Of a DNA stretch of 64,000 nucleotides, positions 9,107 to 16,238 are shown in pieces. The DNA is from Oceanicola sp. (GTDB lineage: Bacteria > Pseudomonadota > Alphaproteobacteria > Rhodobacterales > Rhodobacteraceae), in the NCBI GenBank assembly GCA_022447275.1, contig JAKVBK010000011.1, positions 1 through 64,000 of the forward strand, in the 5' to 3' direction. The notes below the pieces were generated by a model that was given only the letters and a program-made list of their open reading frames with translations, did no database searches and had not been told where the DNA came from. How positions within the stretch are numbered: the stretch's first letter is position 1; every line of letters starts with the position of its first letter. A program made the position numbers and the translations under genes.

Positions 9107-9447
9107 GCCCCTGCCCTCGCGTAGTTGATCCAGCGCGCACGGGCTTCCGGCTTGTTCAAAACGTCTGCGATGCGGTGCTCAAGCACCGCTTTGTTGAAGG
9201 GCGCAGCAACCCGCCCACCCGCACAGACCATAAGCCGGCCCTGTTCGCGGCGCACGCGCACAACCGGCGAAAAGCCACGCACGGTTTGCAGGGCGCGCCA
9301 CATGTCCTGCCGGACCTGTCGTGCCACCCGGTGGCGGCTGCCATCCGCCAGCACCACCGAGGCCGCCACATCCATGCGCACAGGCAGATGCCGCGCCAAA
9401 ACCAGTTCAGCGCCGTCGTCGAGGATATGCCAGCGGGGCCTGCTCAT
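9103..9447 (-). CDS. Hypothetical protein upstream-coupled to exported protein
   Basis: 114 residues from the ATG at 9447 (MSRPRWHILDDGAEL); the frame continues further upstream without conserved character, so this start is preferred, although no strong ribosome site is visible. Basic protein (many Arg), predicted beta-rich in the N-terminal half (LVLARHLPVRMDVAASVVL) and helical in the rest. No signal peptide or membrane helix. It overlaps the next gene by 4 bases and lies directly downstream of pccB. No family recognised. Confidence 0.6.
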   Translation of the reverse strand: MSRPRWHILDDGAELVLARHLPVRMDVAASVVLADGSRHRVARQVRQDMWRALQTVRGFSPVVRVRREQGRLMVCAGGRVAAPFNKAVLEHRIADVLNKPEARARWINYARAGA

Positions 9448-9615
9448 GCGATCGCGCCCACGCGCCCACGCGCCCACCGCGCCACCATGATTGCGGGCGC
9501 GCGGTCGACTGAAGGAAGAGGCTGCATTGAACGGATGATCATGTGGCTTTGCCTTGCTACGCGGGCGGAATGGCACGCGCGGTTTCCCTTGCGTGCCCCT
9601 TGTGTTTGCGCCTGC

Positions 9616-11148
9616 TCAGAGCGGGATGTTGTCGTGCTTTTTCCAAGGCATCTGCGCACGCTTGTTGCGCAGCGAGGCAAAAGCCCGCGTCACCCGGCGG
9701 CGGGTCGAACGCGGCTGGATCACCTCGTCGATAAAGCCCCGCTCGGCGGCAACGAAGGGATTGGCGAAGCGGTCTTCGTAGTGCTCTGTGTGCGCGGCCG
9801 TCTTTTCAGCATCGCCCAGATCCGCACGATGGAGGATTTCCACCGCGCCCTTCGCGCCCATCACAGCAATTTCGGACGTGGGCCAGGCATAGTTGAAATC
9901 GCCCCGCAGATGCTTTGAGGACATCACCACATACGCCCCACCATAGGCCTTGCGGGTGATCACTGTCACCTTGGGCACAGTGGCTTCACCATAGGCGAAC
10001 AACAGCTTGGCGCCGTGCTTGATGACCCCGTTATATTCCTGCGTCGTGCCGGGCAGGAAGCCGGGCACATCGACCAGCGACAGGATCGGGATTTCGAAAC
10101 AATCACAGAACCGCACAAAGCGCGCGGCCTTGCGCGCACTGTCGATATCCAGCACGCCCGCCAGCACGAGAGGCTGGTTGGCCACAACGCCGACGGTCTG
10201 CCCTTCGAGGCGGATAAAGCCGGTGATCATGTTGGCCGCGAACTCGGCCTGAATTTCGAAAAAGTCACCTTCATCCGCGATCTTGGTGATCAATTCCTTC
10301 ATGTCATAGGGCATGTTCGGATTGTCGGGGATCAACGTATCGAGGCTGCTCTCAACCCGGTCAGGGGCGTCAAAGAACGGACGAACCGGGGGCTTTTCCT
10401 TGTTGTTGAGCGGCAGGAAATCCACCAGGCGACGCACTTCGGCCAGAGCTTCCACGTCATTCTCGAAGGCGCCATCAGCAACGGAGCTCTTGCGGGTATG
10501 GGTAGAAGCGCCGCCAAGCTCTTCGGCTGTCACCTGTTCGTTGGTCACCGTTTTGACAACGTCCGGGCCGGTGACGAACATGTAGGAACTGTCTTTCACC
10601 ATAAAGATGAAATCCGTCATCGCCGGGGAATAGACCGCGCCACCCGCACAGGGGCCCATGATCACGCTGATCTGCGGCACCACGCCGGAGGCCATAATAT
10701 TGCGCTGGAACACCTCACCGTAGCCGGCAAGGCTGTCGACGCCTTCTTGGATCCGTGCGCCGCCGGAATCATTAATCCCGATGACAGGCGCGCCGTTCTG
10801 CATCGCCATGTCCATGATCTTGCAGATCTTGGCCGCATGGGTTTCAGAGACAGACCCCCCCAGCACCGTGAAATCCTGAGAAAAGACATAGACCTGACGG
10901 CCATTGATCGTGCCCCAACCCGTGACAACCCCATCCCCCGGTGGGCGCTGCTCCTGCATACCGAATTCGGTGCAGCGATGCGCCACGAACATATCGAATT
11001 CCTCGAAGGAGCCGTCATCCAGCAACAATTCGATCCGCTCACGCGCCGTGAGCTTTCCCTTCTTGTGCTGGCTATCGATGCGGCGCTGTCCGCCCCCGAG
11101 CCGCGCATCGGCCCGACGCTGCTCAAGCTGTTCGAGAATATCCTTCAT
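9616..11148 (-). CDS. pccB: Propionyl-CoA carboxylase beta (carboxyltransferase) subunit
   Basis: 510 residues, the family's usual size. Two crotonase-like carboxyltransferase halves are visible: the N-terminal one with [11 protein letters not shown] and [13 protein letters not shown], the C-terminal one with [18 protein letters not shown] and [10 protein letters not shown], where the Gly pairs form oxyanion holes. It transfers the carboxyl group from PccA biotin to propionyl-CoA. The start is preceded by GAAAGG. The upstream region holds two TTTGCAAA palindromes, the kind of site bound by PccR/ScfR regulators, and pccR lies nearby on the opposite strand, so it is probably induced during propionate, or ethylmalonyl-CoA type, growth. 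Confidence 0.96.
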   Translation of the reverse strand: MKDILEQLEQRRADARLGGGQRRIDSQHKKGKLTARERIELLLDDGSFEEFDMFVAHRCTEFGMQEQRPPGDGVVTGWGTINGRQVYVFSQDFTVLGGSVSETHAAKICKIMDMAMQNGAPVIGINDSGGARIQEGVDSLAGYGEVFQRNIMASGVVPQISVIMGPCAGGAVYSPAMTDFIFMVKDSSYMFVTGPDVVKTVTNEQVTAEELGGASTHTRKSSVADGAFENDVEALAEVRRLVDFLPLNNKEKPPVRPFFDAPDRVESSLDTLIPDNPNMPYDMKELITKIADEGDFFEIQAEFAANMITGFIRLEGQTVGVVANQPLVLAGVLDIDSARKAARFVRFCDCFEIPILSLVDVPGFLPGTTQEYNGVIKHGAKLLFAYGEATVPKVTVITRKAYGGAYVVMSSKHLRGDFNYAWPTSEIAVMGAKGAVEILHRADLGDAEKTAAHTEHYEDRFANPFVAAERGFIDEVIQPRSTRRRVTRAFASLRNKRAQMPWKKHDNIPL

Positions 11149-11290
11149 GGGTGGATCGTGCCTTTCTTTATTGCAATGTCCGGCGCCCCTCAGCGCAATC
11201 TGGACAAGCGAGCATCAAGGATGCCGCAATGAAGTGTGCTGGCAGGGGCATAGCCGTATTGCTGCGCATGCAAAAGCTTTTTGACGCATA

Positions 11291-11338
11291 TTTGCAAATC
11301 TTCTGCCAAAAATTATCTGCAAATAGCAATTTTGCAAA
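11291..11338. promoter_or_regulatory. Putative PccR/ScfR operator of pccB
   Basis: Two perfect TTTGCAAA palindromes (11291-11298 and 11331-11338) with near copies between them: CTGCCAAA at 11303-11310 and TCTGCAAA at 11316-11323. PccR of Rhodobacter sphaeroides is known to act through paired TTTGCAAA motifs, and a homologous regulator is encoded 2 kb away. The match is to motif and context; binding is inferred. Confidence 0.7.
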
Positions 11339-11371
11339 CTCTCTAAAAGCGATCACCAAGCCGGCTCAAAT

Positions 11372-11388
11372 TTTAAGGGACCCTTAAA
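11372..11388. promoter_or_regulatory. Perfect 17-bp palindrome between pccB and the small ORF
   Basis: TTTAAGGG-A-CCCTTAAA. It is too compact to be a transcription terminator and looks like a protein binding site. The factor is unknown. Confidence 0.4.
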
Positions 11389-11485
11389 CCGGACGTAGAG
11401 GGTTTCGCTGTATCAGCCATACAAACAGGGGGGCTGGAAGGTGGATTTGGAATGCCCTGTGCTTGGTCGAATGCGAGGATAAAAT

Positions 11486-11737
11486 ATGACTATGGCTGCC
11501 GAGGGCAATCGCCCGCTCCTTCCGCCAACTGATGCGGCGCTGGATACGGATGAGGCGGTGCATGCTGCGCTGGAAGGCGTGTGCAGCTGCGGTGCCTGCA
11601 CGGCGTGGAAACTGGGCACCGACCTGCCGCCGCCCGAGATCCAGCAGTCAGTGGCAAGCCAAAACCGCAGCTATGGCAAACAACGGGACAGTGATATTAT
11701 TTTTCATTTGGAGACAATGACTACCTACGCATTATGA
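11486..11737 (+). CDS. Doubtful small ORF (83 residues)
   Basis: Starts at ATG 11486 with GAGGAT 5 bases ahead. The first ~50 residues use codons like the neighbours and contain CSCGAC, a cysteine cluster that could bind metal. The last 30 residues become A+T-rich with unlike composition (SQNRSYGKQRDSDIIFHLE), as if the frame were a truncated or frameshifted relic. No family recognised. It may be a decayed gene left between pccB and the efflux pump rather than a working protein. Confidence 0.35.
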   Translation: MTMAAEGNRPLLPPTDAALDTDEAVHAALEGVCSCGACTAWKLGTDLPPPEIQQSVASQNRSYGKQRDSDIIFHLETMTTYAL

Positions 11738-11869
11738 ATGTGACACTCGAAGAAATCTCTGACGATCTCCATATTGCGTAAGCGCCTGCGCACCTCCGTT
11801 CACAAACGCACAGCCCGCCCGCAGCGCACAGCGATGGACAGAAACGCTGCGCGGGAGTAAACGCCTCCC

Positions 11870-13099
11870 ATGACTGACACCAGCGCTGCGCCCCGGGGCC
11901 GCTTTCTGGAGCGGACCTCACCGCCCCACATCATCACACTCGTTCTTCTTGCCGGCCTGTCGGCCCTGTCGATGAACATCTTCCTGCCGTCCCTGCCCTC
12001 CATGGCCGTATATTTCGAGACGGAGCCGTGGCTGGTGGCGATGGCTGTGCCCGTCTATCTGGCCGTGAATGCAGTTTTGCAGCTGGGGATCGGGCCGATT
12101 TCTGACCGGTATGGCCGTCGGCCCGTTCTGCTGGGCAGCCTCATCATCTTTCTGATCGCCACGCTCGGAACGCTTTGGGCGCCGACGATCGAGTGGTTTC
12201 TGGGCTTCCGCATGGTGCAAGCGGTGATCGTTGCAGGCCTTGTGCTGAGCCGGGCCATCGTCCGAGATATGGTGCCCGCTGAACAGGCCGCCTCCATGAT
12301 CGGCTATGTTACCATGGGGATGGCCTTTGTGCCCATGATTGGCCCGATGATCGGCGGTGCCCTCGACGAAGTGTTCGGCTGGCAGGCAAATTTCTGGCTT
12401 TTGCTGCTGATCGGCCTCGCCGTGCTGTGGCTGGTCTGGCGTGATCTGGGCGAGACAGCTGGCAACCGTTCCGCCAGCTTCCGGGCTCAGTTTGCCGAAT
12501 ACCCCGAATTGCTGGCCTCACCGCGGTTCTGGGGCTACTGCGCCGCAGCCGCCTTCGCCTCGGGTGCGTTTTTCGCCTATCTCGGCGGAGCGCCCTTCGT
12601 TGCAACAGAGTATTTCGACCTGTCCCCTGCGCTCATGGGGGCATATTTCGGCTTTCCAGCCCTTGGCTACGCCGCGGGCAACTACGTGTCGGGGCGGTAT
12701 TCGGTGCGCATGGGCATCAACACGATGATCCTGATCGGCGCTGGCCTCACCTTTGGCGGGCTTGTTCTGCAAACAGGTTTGTTTCTGCTCGGAATTGCCC
12801 ACCCTGCCCTTTTCTTTGGCCTGTTTATCTTCGTTGGCTTGGGCAATGGCATGGTTCTGCCCAATGCAAATGCTGGCATGCTCTCGGTGCGCCCGCATCT
12901 TGCCGGCACGGCCAGTGGGCTGGGCGGCGCCATGATGATCGGCGGCGGTGCTGCCCTGTCGGCGTTGGCAGGCACCATCCTGACCGAAGGCTCTGGCCCG
13001 CTGCCGCTGTTGACGCTGATGCTGATCACCTCGGCCCTGTCGCTGGTGGCCGTTGCGGCTGTCTTGCGGCGCGAACGTTTCCTGCGGATGCAAGGCTAG
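11870..13099 (+). CDS. MFS multidrug efflux transporter, Bcr/CflA family
   Basis: 409 residues with 12 predicted membrane helices. The MFS motif A loop between helices 2 and 3 is clear (GPISDRYGRRPVLLG), and the motif after helix 5 (GMAFVPMIGPMIGG) is the drug/proton antiporter signature (motif C). The closest match in layout is Bcr/CflA, which exports bicyclomycin, chloramphenicol-like drugs or sulfonamides; the substrate here is unknown. It lies between pccB and pccR on the pccR strand, where other Rhodobacteraceae as I recall have the two pcc genes next to each other, so it could be a later insertion. Confidence 0.88.
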   Translation: MTDTSAAPRGRFLERTSPPHIITLVLLAGLSALSMNIFLPSLPSMAVYFETEPWLVAMAVPVYLAVNAVLQLGIGPISDRYGRRPVLLGSLIIFLIATLGTLWAPTIEWFLGFRMVQAVIVAGLVLSRAIVRDMVPAEQAASMIGYVTMGMAFVPMIGPMIGGALDEVFGWQANFWLLLLIGLAVLWLVWRDLGETAGNRSASFRAQFAEYPELLASPRFWGYCAAAAFASGAFFAYLGGAPFVATEYFDLSPALMGAYFGFPALGYAAGNYVSGRYSVRMGINTMILIGAGLTFGGLVLQTGLFLLGIAHPALFFGLFIFVGLGNGMVLPNANAGMLSVRPHLAGTASGLGGAMMIGGGAALSALAGTILTEGSGPLPLLTLMLITSALSLVAVAAVLRRERFLRMQG

Positions 13100-13156
13100 C
13101 ACAGCAGGCCCGGCAAGCGGGTCGCGCCGCCCCAGGCTTGGCCTTGCCTTCCCACC

Positions 13157-13245
13157 TTTGCAAACCCTACAACAGGGTTGCAAAAGCGCAAACTCTGCCC
13201 TGTCCAGCAAACTCTGCCCGGCAAACCCAGCCCGGCAAACGCAGC
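13157..13245. repeat. GCAAA-type operator cluster with 14-bp direct repeats upstream of pccR
   Basis: TTTGCAAA at 13157-13164 and GTTGCAAA at 13177-13184 are followed by four direct copies starting at 13188, 13207, 13221 and 13235: GCAAACTCTGCCC, GCAAACTCTGCCC, GCAAACCCAGCCC, GCAAACGCAGC. The last three repeat every 14 bases. The array ends 11 bases before the pccR start codon. Each unit carries the GCAAA half of the PccR motif, so this is a candidate autoregulatory site that overlaps the ribosome-binding region. Confidence 0.65.
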
Positions 13246-13256
13246 AAGGTATCACG

Positions 13257-14651
13257 ATGGCCGTACAAAAGCTCTATGCCGGTGCAAAACTGCGCGAAGT
13301 GCGCACCCGCCTGTCGCTGACCCAGAAAGCCTTTGCTGCAAAACTTGGGGTTTCGCTGCCCTATCTGAACCAGATGGAAAACAACAACCGCCCGGTGTCC
13401 ACCGGGGTTGTTCTGGCTCTTGCCCAGGAATTCGGCCTCGATGTGACAGAGCTGTCCGCCGGTGAAACAGGGCGAATCGTAAGCGATATGCAGGAGGCTC
13501 TGGCAGACCCGGTCTTCACTGACCCACCCCAATTGGCTGACCTGCGCCTGACCGCCTCGAACGCACCGGGCCTCGCCCGCGCCTTTCTTGAGCTGCACCG
13601 TGCCTATCGTCAAAGCCATGAGCGCCTCGCCTCCCTCGATGAGGCGCTTGGCCAGCAGGGTGGCCCAACTGTTGTCAGCCCCTGGGAGGAGGTGCGCGAC
13701 TTCTTCCACTACTGCGACAACTACATAGATGCGGTCGATCACGCGGCAGAACGCGTTGGCCTCAGCCATCCGGAAGGCGCCGTGGCAGCAGCCACCGCCC
13801 GGCTTGAAAGCCTTGGGATTGTGATTGTGGATGCCCCGAACGGCCCGGTCCGCCAGTTTGACGCGGAAACCCGCACCTTGACGCTCAGCGCCCGTGCAGA
13901 TCGAGAAACCCGGCGGTTCCAGTTGCTGCACCAGTTGGCGCTGCTCACCCAATCGGACTTGCTCAACGCCACGCTGGATCTGGCGCGTTTCCAATCCCCG
14001 GAGGCGCGCGCCATCGCTCAGGTCGGGCTTGCAAACTATTTCGCAGGCGCCGCGCTGATGCCCTATCGCCAATTCCTGCAAGCCGCCGCCGAGCTGCGCC
14101 ATGACCTCGAAGCCTTGGCGCGGCGGTTCGGAGCCTCGATCGAGCAAGTTGCCCACCGTTTGTCGACCCTGCAGCGCCCGGGCGCGAAGGGCGTGCCCTT
14201 TTTCTTTGTCCGGGTGGATCAGGCGGGCACCATTACCAAGCGCCATTCCGCTGCCCGCCTGCAGTTTGCCCGTTTCGGAGGGGCGTGCCCCCTTTGGAAC
14301 GTGCACAGGGCCTTTGAAACACCAGCCGAGTTCCTGCGCCAACTGGCAGAGACGCCAGACGGGGTCCGCTATATCAGCCTGGCCCGGGATGTCTCGAAAA
14401 CCGCCGGGGCCTGGGGGGCACCCGTCCGACGCTATGCGATCGCTTTGGGATGCGAAATTGCCCATGCTGGCGCGCTTGTCTATGCGGATGGCCTCGACCT
14501 GTCGCGCGCAACCGCGTTTGAACCGATTGGCATTTCCTGCCGGATCTGTGACAGGCCCAATTGCCATCAGCGCTCGGTTCCACCGCTCGAACGCCGTCTT
14601 GAGGTGACACCCGACACCCGCGATATCCTGCCCTACCGTGTGGCCCGTTAA
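13257..14651 (+). CDS. pccR: Short-chain fatty acyl-CoA regulator PccR (ScfR family)
   Basis: 464 residues from ATG 13257 (AAGG ahead). Residues ~5-62 are an XRE helix-turn-helix (TQKAFAAKLGVSLPYLNQME). Residues ~160-250 resemble the ImmA/IrrE M78 domain, but the metal motif HExxH reads HQLAL, so no peptidase activity is expected. The C-terminal DUF2083 region ends in a cysteine group C-x2-C-x4-C (SCRICDRPNCHQRS). Proteins of this layout sense acyl-CoA; PccR of Rhodobacter sphaeroides activates propionyl-CoA carboxylase genes. The matching TTTGCAAA sites near pccB and in front of this gene support that role and autoregulation. Confidence 0.88.
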   Translation: MAVQKLYAGAKLREVRTRLSLTQKAFAAKLGVSLPYLNQMENNNRPVSTGVVLALAQEFGLDVTELSAGETGRIVSDMQEALADPVFTDPPQLADLRLTASNAPGLARAFLELHRAYRQSHERLASLDEALGQQGGPTVVSPWEEVRDFFHYCDNYIDAVDHAAERVGLSHPEGAVAAATARLESLGIVIVDAPNGPVRQFDAETRTLTLSARADRETRRFQLLHQLALLTQSDLLNATLDLARFQSPEARAIAQVGLANYFAGAALMPYRQFLQAAAELRHDLEALARRFGASIEQVAHRLSTLQRPGAKGVPFFFVRVDQAGTITKRHSAARLQFARFGGACPLWNVHRAFETPAEFLRQLAETPDGVRYISLARDVSKTAGAWGAPVRRYAIALGCEIAHAGALVYADGLDLSRATAFEPIGISCRICDRPNCHQRSVPPLERRLEVTPDTRDILPYRVAR

Positions 14652-14807
14652 GGCCGGACAGATAGAAAACCCGCCCAGCAGCGCTTCAAACGCTTCTCAA
14701 ACGCCACAGTTTGCGCCTGCAGGCCCCAGTTCCCCCACCTCCCCCTTGCGTCCGCGCGCCACCCGTCTTAACGACGCGCTCGATTATAGGTTCAGGGAAA
14801 GAAGCCG

Positions 14808-16058
14808 ATGTCGCTTCTGGTGATGAAATTCGGAGGCACCTCGGTAGCCACGCTGGACAGGATCCGGCGGGCGGCCAAGCGTGTGGGACGCGAAGTTGCC
14901 AATGGTCACGATGTGATCGTGATCGTGTCGGCAATGTCTGGCAAGACCAATGAACTGGTCGGCTGGGTTGAGGAAACCTCGCCCCTTTTTGATGCGCGCG
15001 AGTATGACGCTGTCGTGTCGTCTGGTGAGCAGGTGACGGCGGGCCTGATGGCCCTGACCCTGCAGGAAATGGACATTCCCGCCCGCAGCTGGGCCGGCTG
15101 GCAAGTGCCTGTGAAAACAAGCTCGGCCCATGCCTCGGCCCGCATTGAAGAAATCCCCACGGACAACCTGAACGCCAAGTTCGACGAAGGCATGAAGGTG
15201 GCGGTAGTGGCCGGTTTTCAGGGCATCAGCCCCGAGGGCCGGATCACCACGTTGGGCCGCGGCGGCTCTGACACAACGGCGGTGGCCTTTGCCGCAGCCT
15301 TTGACGCAATCCGCTGTGACATCTACACCGATGTGGACGGTGTCTACACGACGGATCCGCGGATCTCGAGCAAAGCCCGCAAGCTGGACAGGATCGCCTT
15401 TGAGGAGATGCTGGAACTGGCTTCGCTCGGCGCCAAGGTTCTGCAAACCCGCTCCGTGGAACTGGCCATGCGTTACAAGGTCCGCCTGCGCGTGCTCTCA
15501 AGTTTCGAGGAATATGACGAGACCGCCGGAACGCTGGTCTGCGATGAGGATGATATCATGGAAAGCAATGTGGTGTCGGGCGTGGCCTTCAGCCGCGATG
15601 AAGCCAAGATGACCCTTCTGTCGGTGGCTGACCGCCCCGGGATCGCGGCCGCCATTTTCGGCCCGCTGGCCAATGCGGGTGTGAACGTCGACATGATCGT
15701 CCAGAACATCAGCGAAGATGGTCGGACGGATATGACATTCTCCTGCCCCACCAATCAGGTGGCGCGCGCCGAACAGGCCATGCTGGATGCCAAGACCGCG
15801 GGCGACATCAACTATGTCGAACTGGTTGCGGATACGGAGGTCTGCAAAGTATCGGTTGTGGGCATCGGCATGCGCAGCCATGCAGGCGTTGCGGCACAGA
15901 TGTTCGATGCGCTCAAGGCCGAGAACATCAATATCAAGGTGATCACCACCTCCGAGATCAAAATCTCGGTTCTGATCGACCGCAAGTATCTTGAACTGGC
16001 GGTTCAGGCGCTGCACGACTCCTTTGACCTTGATAAGACGACGCTGAACGAAGGCTGA
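14808..16058 (+). CDS. lysC: Aspartate kinase
   Basis: 416 residues. N-terminal kinase domain with the KFGGTSV motif at 7-13, GRGGSDTTA and the substrate region TDVDGVYTTDPRI; two C-terminal ACT modules (ADRPGIAAAIFGPLANAGVN and VVGIGMRSHAGVAAQMFDAL) that usually bind lysine and/or threonine for feedback inhibition. It phosphorylates aspartate, the first step to lysine, threonine, methionine and diaminopimelate. The ATG is preceded by AAAGAAG. It is followed by ptsP, a neighbour pair common in Alphaproteobacteria. Confidence 0.96.
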   Translation: MSLLVMKFGGTSVATLDRIRRAAKRVGREVANGHDVIVIVSAMSGKTNELVGWVEETSPLFDAREYDAVVSSGEQVTAGLMALTLQEMDIPARSWAGWQVPVKTSSAHASARIEEIPTDNLNAKFDEGMKVAVVAGFQGISPEGRITTLGRGGSDTTAVAFAAAFDAIRCDIYTDVDGVYTTDPRISSKARKLDRIAFEEMLELASLGAKVLQTRSVELAMRYKVRLRVLSSFEEYDETAGTLVCDEDDIMESNVVSGVAFSRDEAKMTLLSVADRPGIAAAIFGPLANAGVNVDMIVQNISEDGRTDMTFSCPTNQVARAEQAMLDAKTAGDINYVELVADTEVCKVSVVGIGMRSHAGVAAQMFDALKAENINIKVITTSEIKISVLIDRKYLELAVQALHDSFDLDKTTLNEG

Positions 16059-16238
16059 TCCGCCAAGGCACGCCAGACACTCGTTTTTTTGCCCAAGGAC
16101 TGCGCAGGAACGCCGCATGCGTGCTGCGCACAGCAGCATTGTGCCGCTGCGGCAACGGCAGGTTGAAATGCATTTCGCTTTTGCGCTCCGTGTGATCTAA
16201 CTGAATGGCAGAATGACATGCGGGCGGGACGGGGCATC

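Larger units (their letters stand above)
11149..11485. other. pccB upstream regulatory region
   Basis: 337 bases without a gene, A+T-rich in the middle. It holds the TTTGCAAA cluster (11291-11338) and, towards the opposite side, a perfect TTTAAGGG-A-CCCTTAAA palindrome (11372-11388). The pccB promoter must be here, but I cannot pick -35/-10 boxes with confidence. Confidence 0.6.

Noticed and set aside
11734-11781. A 15-codon ORF overlapping the stop of the small ORF by ATGA
   Set aside because: Too short and without supporting signals to call a gene or leader peptide.
16059-16217. T-run after lysC as a terminator
   Set aside because: Seven T residues follow, but no convincing stem precedes them; lysC and ptsP may be read through.
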